A stretch of DNA of 64,000 nt, from positions 124,001 to 188,000 of the forward strand of contig NW_026706162.1 in the NCBI RefSeq assembly GCF_029867415.1. Direction: 5' to 3'. Under the pieces are notes generated by a model, which was not told the DNA's origin, searched no databases, and saw nothing but the letters and a program-made list of their open reading frames with translations. Source of the DNA: Vicia villosa. Lineage: Eukaryota > Streptophyta > Magnoliopsida > Fabales > Fabaceae. The translations under genes and the position numbers were made by a program. Below, one piece after another: positions 24,459 through 36,573 of the stretch; positions within the stretch are counted from its first letter, which is position 1; each line of letters starts with the position of its first letter.

Positions 24459-25440
24459 GCGGATAAACTTGCTAGCACTATAGCAAGTGAATCTTTTTCA
24501 TGCAGGTAAGTTTGCTAGAACTATAGCAAATGATTCCTCTTATGCAGGTACGCTTGTCAGAACCATGACAGGTAATTCCTTTGGTGCAGGTAAGTTTGCT
24601 AGAACTATAGCAAATAATTCCTATTGGTGCAGGTAAACTTGTCTGAACCAGGACAAGTGACTCCTATTGGTGCAGGTGAAATTTGTCCGAATCAGGGCAA
24701 ATGATCCAAATGGTGCAGGTGAAATTTGTCCGAACCATGGAAAATGATCCAAATGGTGTAGGTGAAATTTGTCCGAACCAGGGCAAACGATCCAAATGGT
24801 GTAGGTGAAATTTGTCCGAGCCAGGGCAAACGATCCAAATGGTGTAGGTGAAATTTGTCCGAACCAGGGCAAATGATCCAAATGGTGTAGGTAAAATTTG
24901 TCCAAACCAGGGCAAATGATCCAAATGGTGTAGGTGAAATTTGTCCGAACCAGGGCAAATGATCCAAATGGTGTAGGTGAAATTTGCCCGAACCAGGGCA
25001 AATGATCCAAATGGTGTAGGTGAAATTTGTCCGAACCAGGGAAAACGATCTAAATGGTGTAGGTGAAATTTGTCCGAGCCAGGGCAAATGATCCAAATGG
25101 TGCATGTGAAATTTTTCCGAACAAGGGCAGATGATCCAAATGGTGCAGGTGAGCTTGTCAGAACTATGACAAGTAATCCTATTGGTGCTGGTGAACTTGC
25201 TAGAGCTATAGCAAGTGATCCTTTTGGGGTTCACAAACTACGGAAACTTACTAGAACTATAGTAAGTGGGATTCACAAACTACGGAAACTTACTAGAACT
25301 ATAGTAAGTGGGGTTCACAAACTACGGAAACTTACTAGAACTATAGTAAGTGGGGTTCACAAACTATGGAAACTTACTAGAACTATAGTAAATGGGGTTC
25401 ACAAACTACGAAAGCTTGCTAGCGCTATAGCAAGTTAACT
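24459..25440 (+). repeat. 42/43-bp hairpin tandem array with co-varying stems
   Basis: More than twenty units of 42-43 bp. Each contains a stem of 6-8 bp around a GAACYA-type loop. Stem variants are ACTTGCTA/TAGCAAGT (24467), ACTTGTC/GACAAGT (24637), TTTGTCC/GGGCAAA (most units, one U-G pair), TTTGCCC/GGGCAAA (about 24983) and ACTTACTA/TAGTAAGT (25245 onward). Both arms change together. Long frames on both strands are by-products of the repeat. Confidence 0.9.
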
Positions 25441-25479
25441 ATCTTCTACAACAAACTGCGAGTCGTCGCTATTGATAGT

Positions 25480-25650
25480 TACGTTTACCCACCACGTTAG
25501 TCCCTCGGCAGTGATCAAAGGGTTTTACAAAGGGTTCTTCAATGGGGTTTATCATGTTAGTCCCTCGGCAGTGATCTTCTTCAAGACTACAAAGGGTTTT
25601 ACAAAGGGTTTCTCAATTGGGTTTATCACGTTAGTCCCTCGGCAGTGATC
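25480..25650 (+). repeat. Short repeat, CACGTTAGTCCCTCGGCAGTGATC type
   Basis: Three copies about 70-80 bp apart, each followed by an ACAAAGGGTTTTACAAAGGG-like tail. CACTGCCGAGGGA-type motifs are common in plant retroelement UTRs, but I assign no function. Confidence 0.7.
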
Positions 25651-26023
25651 TTCTCCAAAACATCATCAATAACAAACAAAGGTTTTATTTTTCTTTTTCA
25701 AAGTTACTAACATACTTCAACTAACATAACTAACAATCATGCATCATTCAACTAACATACCTCATTCATACATAGTGCATATACATACATCGCTCTCATT
25801 TATTTTGAGAAGCTCACTGCATCATACATCGCATGCATCATAACATTGCATAAAATTCAGGTTGCCTTTTCAAGCCATGCTACAATCAAATCACGTGGGT
25901 CCTTCCAAAACGCATTTGCTTCACACCCAAGAAAAAGAAGGGTATTTACCTTGGATGGCATCTTTAAGCCCATCTCCCACAGAACTTCTTCCCAACAGAT
26001 GCAAATTTCAGGGCATTTTCAGT

Positions 26024-26108
26024 GTTCAATCATCTTCCACCTTTAGATCACGACCGGCAGACGTGCCTATCTGACTCTTCAGGTTTAAGAAGATTGAACA
26101 GGGGCAGC
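26024..26108 (+). other. Hairpin and polypurine tract, outer element
   Basis: Arms GTTCAATCATCTT (26024-26036) and AAGAAGATTGAAC (26087-26099) pair with one mismatch. AGGGGCAGC then abuts the 3' LTR at 26109. The tract is where plus-strand DNA synthesis would start. Confidence 0.75.
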
Positions 26109-28971
26109 TGTCATACCCCAAAATTTTCCCGATCGAATCTCCATCTGTTAATCCATCAAGGTTCAAAATTAAGAGTCATGGGGTTTGACATTTCTATTGT
26201 CAAACCCGCTCTCTTATAAATCAGGTTGAGTTAAAGCAAGGGTGTAATTAACAAGTGTTTAGGACCCAAACGTTGGGCCCGATTATTACAAGGGTTTTTT
26301 TCACTGTTGGGGGTATTTTGGGTTTTACTAATATTTGTATTGATTATTATTTTTATCGACTAACTATTAGTATTTAGCATTATTAATTTTTATTAATATT
26401 AGGATTATTATCAGGTAGTATTAGGATTAGTATTAGGATTAGTATTAGGTTTTAATTAATTAGATTTAGTATTTTTAATTAAGTTTTGTTAATTAAATAT
26501 TATTAGTATTAATTTAAATATTATTATTATTATGATTATATTTAGTCTTTTTATAATTATTAAGTTAATTGGGCAATGGGCCCATTAGTTATAGAAAACC
26601 CTAATTTGACTAATATAAATACAATATTTTTGTACACATTAGAGGAGGCCAATTTCTATTCACTCATACCACATTCTCACTTCACACACACGCATATCAT
26701 TCTCACTGTACATACTTTCACACACAGACATAAGCATCATTCACACAGTACATATACTCTTTTCAAATAACAAAAAAAAGGTCGTCACATATATACCCAC
26801 TTTTGACTAAATTTCCACCCTCCAAGTTTTATTATACAGTCTCCTTCACGTAGATATATAAAGAACCTGACCCCAAATTCCAGAAACAAAACTTGGTCCA
26901 TCACTATAAGGCATAAAACCATTCATAAACACCAAAGAGAATTGATACATCATCATGAATCAAGCCACCGCAAACTATAACCTCTGCCATCGCTAAACTG
27001 CTAAATATCTAAAAAAACAATACCATTTGCACAGGTTTCTTTGTTGTGGTTGCTTTTGCAGGAAAACGTGGAAGAAAAACTCCGCCGCGGAGCATATAAA
27101 CGCAAACACAGTTTCGACGAACGTGCGCGGAGGGATATCGCTGGTGACTGGAGCGATGATGTTGCTTCAAGCGCGACCGGCGTCAGTCGGCTGGTGAATG
27201 AATCGGAGGGGAGGAAGCCGGATTTACGTCCCTTCCGTCCGGTCTACAAGCCACCATTCTACAAATCACTCTTCACACCATTCCACATCTACATCAGCTT
27301 GCGAAGATTAGAAGAAATTTGAAGTGAAAAGGGGAATAGATCGGAGCCAAAGCGCAATCTTAGAAGCAAAGAAGAGTTCGGAAAGTAGATCGGAAACCGA
27401 AACTCAACAAAGTCCCGCAAAAGTTCCTCTCGATGTTGTTGTTTGAAAAGCAGAGATTAGAGAGTATGATAGAAACAGGGGAGACCTATTGGGAAGCTGG
27501 ACCGAGAATTTTAGGAAAAAACCCACGAGGAAGACGAAGACGGGCGTGGGTCATTCCTTTAGTTTTATTCCTGATTCTGTTTGTGTTAAATAATATTGGC
27601 ATTACAAGTATATAAGCTTGGCATCGCAGCATGAATGGCAAAGGGGCATACTTATCACCATCAAAACGTGGGTTCGACTCCCAGTTCTACAATATTTTTG
27701 TGAAATATTCAAGTTCTAAATTCTGCGCGCGCTACTTCAAGGAGGTGCACGATGCACGCTCAACATCTAGCCATCGGATCACCACTATCATGGATCTGGC
27801 GCACAAGGCTGAAGTCACACCATGGACACTCATAAGGGTGCAACACATGATCAGAACCAGGTTTTATTTAATATATCTTTTATTATTATTTAGATTAAAT
27901 GCATATTAGCTATTGTTTAATTAAACTAAATTATTCAATTAAGGTTAGAATATAATTAGGGTTAGGTTAATGACTAGGGTTAGGATTTTTCCCCGATTAT
28001 TCGATTTAATTTATTTTGATCATTTTTAATTATTAAAAATCACAATGAAAACCCTAGAAAGGTTATATTAGGGTTTGCCCAATCCTATTGCCCATTTGGC
28101 GAAAACATTAACATTAATTCTCTCCTCGACCCGACTAAATCTATTAGTTGCAATGACGAGAGATAAAATAATAAAGGTTTAATTATCTCCTCGACCCGAC
28201 TAAATCTATTAGTCGCAATGACGAGAGATAAAATAATAAAGGTTTAATTCTCTCCTCGACCTGACTAAATCTATTAGTCGCAATGACGAGAGATAAAATA
28301 ATAAAACGATAAATAATTCAATTACACAAGATTAAAATACACCTCATTTGCTGTCCGCGACGATCGAATCTATCGATCAGAGCAACCATCAATACATTAT
28401 TTAATCCGTTAACTATAATGATCAAATCTATTGATCATCGCATCTAACGGTGACATATCAAATCAGGGTTGTACGCCAAACATTTAAAACACACTAAACC
28501 ATGAAACTACAGATTTCCATCTCTGCGATTTTCAAATCTACGAAAAGGTAATTCAAAATACCTTCGAACTTCGCATTTCAAAACTACGACAGGCCATTCA
28601 AAAAGCCTTCAAACAACCTCATACTAATTCAAAGGCGTACAACCCTGTGCCCAAACTATGTTGACTCTGATTCTCCCTAAGGAGATATGTAGGCACTTGG
28701 TAACAAGGCGAGTCCCCTCCCCAAAACCTCAATTCAGTTCAGATCTCACTTTTCGCCCTATTCACTTCCTTAGCTATTAAACCTTAATATTTAGCCATAA
28801 ACCTTTACTTTGAACATAAAACCATAGGAAAGGGTTAAGGGTGCCTAACACCTTCCCTTGATCTGATTATAATAATCTTACCCCGATCTCTTAACTGCGT
28901 AGGGTTTCCTATTCGCCCTGGTAGAATAGGTGGCGACTCTAAATCTTTAATTTTTAGGGCAGGTTGCTACA
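26109..28971 (+). repeat. 3' LTR of outer element
   Basis: 2863 bp, ending GGTTGCTACA, followed directly by the CTGGG duplication. It carries a TATA box at 26855-26862, the inverted segment at 27125-27223, the small ORF at 27466-27615, the B-box region near 27668, three 65-bp repeats from 28115 and a PBS-like TGGCGACTCT at 28931-28940. Confidence 0.93.
27466..27615 (+). CDS. Small single-TM ORF in LTR (49 aa), hypothetical
   Basis: 49 codons beginning MIETGETYWEAG. A basic stretch RGRRRR is followed by one strongly hydrophobic segment (about residues 27-47). An in-frame upstream ATG at 27433 exists only in this LTR, so the shared ATG is preferred. The frame lies some 600 bp downstream of the LTR TATA box. 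No family recognised. Translation is unproven, and the partner LTR has lost the stop. Confidence 0.3.
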   Translation: MIETGETYWEAGPRILGKNPRGRRRRAWVIPLVLFLILFVLNNIGITSI

Positions 28972-28976
28972 CTGGG

Positions 28977-29460
28977 ACCTTAGTGAAACTAATTAAATAG
29001 CTAATATGCTATGAAACCTTCTGAATCCCTCTGACCACCTCAAGTTGCAAATGTCAAAAGTGAGAGTTGGTGAATGATGGAGGATGTGTTACTGAAGCTA
29101 ATTCATGGTTTGGATAGCTTATATATGATGTATAAGAGATGTATGAATGGTTGGATTGCAAGGAATTTGAAAGGATAGCGAGACTCGAAGAAATATTTTT
29201 GAGCTTCAAGAAAAATTGAAATTTTTGCAATTCTAAAATGAGAGAGATTTGAGAGGTATTGAGGCTGAAAACTGGTATCTTTTGAGTGAATAAATGAGCT
29301 CTATTTATAGGAGAGAATTAGGGTTTGGAACTAATCAGTTTGAAGCTTGTGGCTTGGAAACTTAGTAGTGAAGTAATTTGAAAAGCATGGTTCCGATGCT
29401 TAGTACAAAGGCTTCTAAAGTGGTTGGATGCATTAAACATGTTGCTTCTGAGTTTCTAGG
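28977..29460 (-). repeat. LTR fragment flanking the outer element
   Basis: On the - strand it contains CTATAAATAG (a TATA box, 29301-29312) followed by about 330 bp that looks like a transcribed LTR leader. The outer element inserted within it: bases 1-24 are its other side. No ends or partner LTR are visible, so family and borders are uncertain. Confidence 0.4.
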
Positions 29461-29492
29461 TTGAGTATGGACAAAGGGAACAAGTTAGAGGC

Positions 29493-30077
29493 TCAAGGAG
29501 TGGACTTTGTGCAAAAAGCTTGCTTTTCCAAAATGGCAATGGTGCCTTTCTCCCCTAAATGGCAAGTTAACTTCGACGGTGGTTCGCAGGCTTCGGGGAA
29601 GGTGATCGTGACCATCTCTTTGGCCGTGGAGATAGGGTGCGTTGACGAGAGCGGTGGTCTTCCTTGCTCCTCTTGGAAATGGAGGAAGGATGATCTCTCT
29701 GTGAAGGAGAATGGTGACGTTTCTTGGTCTCCATGGTATCCTGCTCGGAACGTGAGTGTTCGCGAGGAGGAGTCTTGGACGCGGTGCTTCAATTCTAGTG
29801 CCCAAATTCGATTATTCTGTTGTCGGATCAAGGCGTTGGTCTGATTCAAGGCGGCGAAGATGGTGACCATGGTTGGGTTAGCCTGGGATGGCTTTGTGAC
29901 CAAAAAGGTGTTCTCAAGAATTGCTTCTTGATGATCCTTCCCCCTGGTATCCCCGTAATAGAAGGTGGTATTGTTACGGGCATCCTCCGAAGAAGGAGAA
30001 GCTCTGTGGCCATCACGTGGCTGAGATACGTTGTTGTTGGGAGGCGGCACGATGAGTTCAACGGCGGTCTTGCTCAT
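29493..30077 (-). pseudogene. Gag N-terminal relic, Ty3/gypsy-like
   Basis: A 194-codon frame on the - strand beginning MSKTAVELIVPPPNNN. Its ATG is 140 bases downstream of a PBS-like site and LTR end, the usual place for gag. Composition (Pro/Asn/Gln-rich start, then ALNQTNALIRQQNNRIWALE, helix-like) fits a gag N-terminus. No conserved retrotrans_gag core or zinc knuckle follows, because the element is truncated at about 29460. The call rests mainly on position. Confidence 0.45.
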
Positions 30078-30216
30078 TTATGCTGCGTCTAGAGTGGAGA
30101 AATCTTCGTTGTTGTTGGCCATGAATGATGACAGGTGATAGCTTTAGTTTCTGAGTTCTTGCTAGCGCAAGAAACGGTCGAGAAAGTGCAAGAAAGAGAA
30201 TCGGGGAAGCAAAATT

Positions 30217-30235
30217 TTCCCACAGACGGCACCAC
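30217..30235 (-). other. Primer binding site-like sequence
   Basis: On the - strand it reads GTGGTGCCGTCTGTGGGAA, close to the GGCGCCGTCTGTGGGAA type of PBS found in several plant Ty3/gypsy elements. It abuts an LTR end at 30236. Confidence 0.6.
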
Positions 30236-30670
30236 TGTTCGCTACGGGCATAACAGATGGCCAGAAACGGTAGGCTCGATCTTCGGTGATGGTTGAGAAA
30301 AAAGAGGTTTGTACCTGCAAGGCACTCCGATGTCAAAGTAAGTAAGAGAACAACAAGGTACAATAGAAAGTATGAGATTTTGGGAAAAGTTTAGATTACA
30401 TTGCCTTCTAGGGATAGAGGGCAATTTATAAGTGTTCTCGTTTGAGTGGAGGGGATCTCCTATTTTCGTGGGCTTGGGCGTGATTTTGGGTCCAGAATAT
30501 AGGGGACCGTTGACTAGGTCTTGACTAGTTGTGCCCTGGATACTCGGCTAATCCCCAATCATGTTCGGTTAAAGGGGAGATTTCTTCCCTCTCGGCTCTT
30601 GTGGGTGGGCCAACGTTTATTGGGCCGGTCTATGCCAAAGAGTGGATTGAGCCAATTTGAATAATTGGGC
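30236..30670 (-). repeat. LTR of a truncated - strand gypsy-like element
   Basis: The 3' end is set by TGTTCGCTACGG next to the PBS. A TATA-like TTATAAATTG (on -) is at 30423-30432. The 5' end near 30670 is estimated from the change to very AT-rich DNA and a CA dinucleotide, and is not firm. Confidence 0.45.
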
Positions 30671-32943
30671 TAGTCCATAATAGTTTTTATATCCTTTTCT
30701 TTCCCTTTTCATTTTTGTTTACTTATTCTATTACTATTATTTCTCCTTTATTTAATTAATATTGACATCTATAAAAATCCCAAAAAGTTTATATTTTATT
30801 AAAGATTTGATTTTATATATAGACATTTAAATGTATTAATAAAAAACCAAAAGAATATAGTTTCTTATTTGAAATTGTTTGTTTAAAATCTTGATGTTTC
30901 TCTTACAATTTTTTTAATTGACTTGATCTTAAGGCTATAATATGTTGCCATGATATCCTTTTGACTTAATACCATGAACTTGTTGGATTTCATCCTTGAT
31001 GTCTTGTCTTGATGAAATCTTAGGGTTTTAAGATATTTAATCCTTGAATACGCTTTGAGCTTTTAATTACCCTTTTATACATGTCTGGACTCTTCATTAG
31101 GGTTTATGATTGATTTTGTGTGTGATGAGACCTACTTTCTTATCTTTGGCTTATGTATATGATGACTTCCATTAGGTTTTGTTCTCACTGTGTTTAGATG
31201 ATCATCTTATTATGAGTTGTTGCTTATTATGATTCTTTCTTTAAATTGGAATTGGGACACACCTTAATACATTATCTTGAGACATTTCTTTGATGATGTT
31301 TTGAGGGTGATTTCTTGTTACACCCCTTATCTTGACTTTGCATTGTCTTGTTTGGGTACATGACATGATCACTTGTGTGTCTTTGCTTGACCATTATTCT
31401 TGATGTTGTTTAATACTTGTTTAAATGTCCATCTTGGGTATGATTAGATAATTATGGTTTAGATGGTTATTCCATTTACTTAGGGTTTTGGTGTTCATTC
31501 TTGATATTTATATAGTCCATTTTTAACTTTGTCTTTTGTTTACTTACTTGTTGATTGCTTGCTTGATTCACATGCTCCCTCAGGTACTCATTCAAACTTA
31601 ATCTTTGATCTTCCCCTTGCGTAATCAACTTTCGTACCTAGATATTTTATTAGGATTTTATTGATATTTTCCCTTTTCCTGTGTTGGAAACAATAAAGTT
31701 CGATGGAGACTCTTACTCATTCAAGTTAAGCTAATCAATAGCTTAATCACAAAATTTCCCGCCGCGACACTCCTGTAACAGTTGTTACGAGACGTAATAA
31801 TAAGGCGCTCTATACTTCCCAAATTTTGATGCCCAGGCTAAAATCCAGTGGCCTGTTACGGTCACCTATAATGGCTATCACGGGCCGTAACAGACAGGCA
31901 TGTCTCCATCTTTTTGTTTCCTTTCTTGGTTCAATTTATTGTTGATTTGGGACATCTGCATATTCAAATTAGTGTTGATTTTGTTTTTAAAGGCATTAAA
32001 GCTAAATATTTCATCCATGTTCAGAATATGTTTTAAAAATCCTAGGTGGTTGAAATTTAGAGGAATCCAATTTTATCGTAGAATTTATTTTTCACGCACT
32101 TTTACTTTCATCTCTTTGTACATGTCTCCATTTGAGTAGTTGGTTCAAATTATACTGAAGCTTTTCTTTTATTTAGGTTTTATTAGCTGCTTTAGTTCCT
32201 ATTGTTATTTTCTATTGTTAATTATGTATCCATCTACAAGAATTACTTTGATCGAATCATCTCTCATCATGATTGAGTAGTTTTCTAGGGACTAAGGGTC
32301 ATGAAACCTGTCAATGATAATTTATACGAATTAACTTAAGCCAATTGTGAGAATTTCATCCTTTTTATTTTAAACCCTGAGTTTTTGATTCAAACCTTGC
32401 CACAAAAGTGGGAGTGTTTTTAGGCGTTTACCTTAATCTGAAAGGACAAGTGTAAATGCCAGAAAGTAGTTTTTAAACAGTTAAGTCCGAAGTCATGAAA
32501 GTGATCAAATGAAATTGAGAAAATGATCCATTTTAATAGTCGTGCAAAAGTAACGATCACTAACAAACGCTTTTGCGCGAGCGAAAGCCAACGAACGTCC
32601 CATTCGTCAAAGATATGACAATACGCTTGTGAAAGCAAGTATTTTCTACACTAGTCTATTTTTATATAAATTTACAAAATTCTCGTAATAGAAGTGCTTA
32701 AGCCATACAGGAAAGTCAAAGATGAGAAATGACCCTAAGTCCTTTTTGTCTTAATATAATTTCAATTTATCTATTTTCCAAAAGTGCTTTTCAAATAAGT
32801 TGTTTTGTCTTATGTGCTTTTTCACTTCAGTTGATATTATTTCCCACTATTCGATTGCTCTAGCTTTACACCGATATGATATAATTTGGTAATTAACCAT
32901 TGGTCTTTGAGGTTCAATAACTTTTTAACCAAATGATGATAAA
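30671..32943. other. AT-rich intergenic DNA, no gene seen
   Basis: No supported gene. A short inverted repeat, CCTGTTACGG near 31849 with CCGTAACAGACAGG near 31884, is visible. Short frames at 31900-32139 and 32420-32638 have no recognisable content. Confidence 0.5.
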
Positions 32944-33420
32944 TTAGTGATCAGTAATAACATCGGAAAAATCTCTATTTCTTGTCTGATACATGTATTT
33001 ATCTTCATGGATTAAACTCAACAGATGTTTCATTTCAGTCAACGGATCTCTCTTGCTCACATTGTATGTAGACCTAGCCTTATAAACCTTGTTAACACTC
33101 ATTAGATTTTCTGGATCTTTATCTTTCAAAGCAACAACTATGTATTTGGGAGCGAAGTTGTATTTGGTCATGTCATTCACAAACTTTATTTTATAATCTT
33201 TTAAATGACCTAGTAGATCATTCCCATTTAATTCCTTAGCTAGCATATGATTGTGAAACTCACACCCGACTATGATCTTCCATCTACTTTCACTTTGCAC
33301 AGATCTCAGCATAAATGGACATTTCACTTTCATAGTAAATGTACCTACACACATAGCTTTCCTCTTATAATTTTCTCCTTTCTCACAACCCATAATCAAT
33401 TTATCTTTCCTCTCTCTCAT
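32944..33420 (-). pseudogene. MULE / FAR1-type transposase N-terminal fragment
   Basis: 158 codons resembling the FAR1 DNA-binding (WRKY-GCM1 type zinc finger) region of Mutator-like transposases. The visible hallmarks are a conserved GCEKG start, KCPFML, the CEFHNHMLAKEL block with Cys and HxH ligands, the DMTKYNFAPKYIVVALKDKD helix, and the KVYKARSTYNVSKR block. The MULE catalytic DDE domain and zinc knuckle that should follow (towards lower coordinates) are absent. Upstream, the frame extends only about 45 bases before a stop. A degraded gene fragment, not a complete FRS gene. Confidence 0.75.
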
Positions 33421-33659
33421 CCCATTAGTAGTAACCGAAAAAATAGTAACAACAACAATACCATCTTATTTACCAATGGATTATGCCCATGCCAAAACGT
33501 AAGCCTGAGAGGGGAATATTTGACATAGATAACATATAACAAAAAATTATCAATGTATGAGATATCATAAATAAGGAATGCACAATTATGTACAAAGTAC
33601 ATATTTATGTATGACATACCGTATCAGTGGTAAAAAACTCAGTAAAGGCAACATCGAAA

Positions 33660-34330
33660 CCATCAGAAATAGGACCGCACAATTGGAGCAATCTCAACTA
33701 CTGAATTTTTATGTATACCCAAAAACCTGGTACCAGATATTTTAAAATATCCAGTATTAAGCAATAGTTTGGATATTTAAAAATCTCTGATAATAAGTAC
33801 GCTTAAGACAAAGATATTTCTGGACTTTTATAAAAACTGGTAAAACAATAAAATACTCCAGATTTTTTAAAAAAATCCGATGAATTTTCAGGGGATTTTC
33901 CTATTTCTCAATAAATCTTGTAAAACTGCATAGGATTTCCGGATTTTTTTATAAAATCCTGAAAAACTGCAAGGAAATACCAATTATTTCTGGAAATCAG
34001 GTAAAAATTAAGTAGTTTTCGAATATTTCAAAAAAAATATGAATAAAATAGCATACCAGAATATTAAAAGTCCGGTAAAAATGTATAAAAAACCTGTTTG
34101 GCAAAAAAATTTATTGTATAGAATTTTTTAAATGAACTGTCGGATATTTTGATTCTACCAAATTCTTCCAAAGAGAATTTTTTTTACTGATGTTAAATTT
34201 TTTGTTAAAATAATGTGAAGGGTATATTTGTCATTGTAAAAGTTTGTAGGAAGGGTATATTTGTCATTGTGAAAGGTATATTTGTCAAATATAAACTAAG
34301 AGGTGTCGGGAAGAATTTTCCAATCATGAT
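33660..34330. repeat. Degenerate A/T-rich repeats
   Basis: 33720-34080 repeats variants of CTGGATTTTTTAAAAAATCCGG-like elements (broken copies). 34215-34285 has three copies of GGGTATATTTGTCATTGT. These may be eroded terminal repeats of a DNA transposon next to the MULE fragment, which is inference only. Confidence 0.4.
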
Positions 34331-34472
34331 AATGCACTACTCCACATCTTAATTGTTTAAATGTTTATTTAATGTAGTAAATACAATATGTAACATTAAT
34401 TTTCGAAAACGTATATTTAATTATTCTTATGATTTTGTTTTCATGTCCTCCATAAAAATAATCAAATTTTAG

Positions 34473-34890
<418 letters not shown>

Positions 34891-34898
<8 letters not shown>

Positions 34899-35511
34899 TG
34901 CGAACACACGGGTATTGTACTAGTATATAACCATCAATTACACAATTTTATTTCAGTATATATCCACTAGGTAATGCGTTCCAATTATTTAAAATTTTCC
35001 TCTAAGTTTTTATAAAACAAAAAACTAGTTCATATTTAATATTTTTTTAAAGTAATTAAATTCAAATATAATTATTTTTACTAAAATCACGTGATAATTA
35101 TTTTCAAAATATATATTTATAAAATTTTTAAATTTTTTTAAAATGTGATTGAGTTTTTTAAAATATGTTTAAATATTTTCAATTATTTGTTAAAAATATT
35201 AAATAAGAAACAAATGATTATTTTTATTAAATAAGTATGAAATGTGAAATGTTTAATTATGTTTTAAATAATTATAATTAACATTTTTAATACTATTATT
35301 AAACAATAAGCATTAACGTCTTTCAGTATTATTAATAAACTAAATAAATACATGCAGTATTATTAATGTAATTAACATGGTTTATATAATATTATTAATA
35401 AATAAACAAAATAATGAACCAATAATTTATTGAAATAAATACATGAAGCACAATTTCAAATGGTTAACGTACTATCCATAATGCAATTTATACTATATTG
35501 CAAAGAGATAT
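34891..35511. other. AT-rich DNA, nothing identified
   Basis: Very AT-rich. No coding frame, repeat or motif recognised. Confidence 0.5.
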
Positions 35512-35796
35512 ATTGCAGAACTTATGGCCATTAGATGGAGTCTCACGATAGGTAAGAAGTTGAGGATGAGGCGAGTTATTTTCCAGTCGGATGCTAAGGT
35601 GGTAGTGGACTGTATCAACAGTATAAACAATATGGCTAATCTGGATCATATCGCAGAAGATTGTAGAATGTTAATGAAGAATTTCCAGCTAGTTTCTATT
35701 TTATTTCTAGGTAGAGATTGTAAGATTGATGCTCATAATGTTGTTGAGCTAGGAAAACTATATGGTTCAAAGATTGGATTGATGGCGACCCTTTGA
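35512..35796 (+). pseudogene. RNase H-like domain relic (RVT_3 type)
   Basis: The frame reads IAELMAIRWSL, then VIFQSDAKVVVDCIN, matching the second (Glu in AEL) and third (Asp in SDA) catalytic motifs of plant RNase H-like domains found in LINE-type retroelement remnants. The first catalytic Asp strand is missing because the homology starts abruptly at 35512. Near the C-terminus a one-base shift separates the frame from a better KDWIDGDP-like ending. About 90 of an expected 120-130 residues remain. Confidence 0.65.
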
Positions 35797-36573
35797 TGGA
35801 GCCCAATTCTCTTGTATATGCTGTTGTTTCTTGAATTAAATGTTTTAACGTCAAGAAAAATAATATAGCAGAGTTATTAAATCACCTATATTTTCTGGCA
35901 AGCACTCTTTTTATGATCTTTAAATTTTGTGATCCTCCAATTTTACTTATATGGCAATGATGATTAGAATTTAAAAAATTATTTTAATTATGTGTAAATA
36001 CTGACTAGATTAATTTATTAATTAATATATTTTTAGATTAAATTAATAATTTTAAATTAATAATTTTATAAATTAATTAATTAAAGTTTTTAAAAGAAAT
36101 ATTTTGGACCTAAACCCATTTATTTTCAACATCAAAATAAGAAATAGAGCCCAAATTAATCCTAAGAGAAAAAATTTGTTTAGTAGGTGTATTTTATAAA
36201 TTAATTTTAATTTGTATAAAATGGTTTTGAAAAATATTTAAATGTTATTTTAGTATGTGTACTATTTTATTTCAAGATTCATTATCAAAATATTTTAAAT
36301 ATTGCTAATAATTAAAATGTAATAAGAAAATGATTTATATAACTGTAAGTTAATATATAAAAAATACATTAGTGGTAAGTCATGTTACCTAATGACAAAG
36401 AGGTCTCAAGTTAAATAAAATTAAAACAAATAAAAAAATAGCAAATATTTAGACTCTGTAATTTTTGTGAAGAACTAAAATAGATTTTCATACTAACTCT
36501 TATTATTATTATTATTATAAGTTTTAAATATGTACCTACAAAATCACTTCAATTAACTATTGAATTATATATA
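35797..36573. other. AT-rich DNA, nothing identified
   Basis: No gene or clear repeat. Mostly A/T runs, with a TTATTATTATTATTATAAG microsatellite near 36500. Confidence 0.5.

Larger units (their letters stand above)
25..28971 (+). mobile_element. Outer Ogre-related LTR retrotransposon, non-coding, complete
   Basis: Complete LTR element on the + strand. It has a 5' LTR at 25-2902, a PBS at 2905-2922, a polypurine tract ending at 26108 and a 3' LTR at 26109-28971. The 5-bp duplication CTGGG at 20-24 and 28972-28976 fixes both borders. Without the nested element it is about 13.1 kb. I found no gag, protease, RT, RNase H or integrase motif inside, so it is a non-autonomous (LARD-like) element. 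PBS, LTR start and polypurine tract match the coding Ogre element at 41645, which suggests mobilisation by enzymes supplied in trans. Its LTRs differ visibly more than those of the nested element, as expected for the older insertion. Confidence 0.93.

Noticed and set aside
24621..25438. Long overlapping frames with repeats such as DHLPWFGQ on - and RTIVSG on +
   Set aside because: They are products of the 42/43-bp hairpin array, run open on both strands and have no independent coding support.
24459..25440. CRISPR-like regular repeat array
   Set aside because: Plant retrotransposon context, no unique spacers between identical repeats, no cas genes.
29461..30092. + strand frames opposite the gag relic
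   Set aside because: The PBS and LTR orientation place the coding sense on the - strand.
32944..33420. Functional FAR1-related transcription factor gene
   Set aside because: Only the N-terminal DNA-binding part remains, with stops just upstream and no transposase core or SWIM finger downstream.
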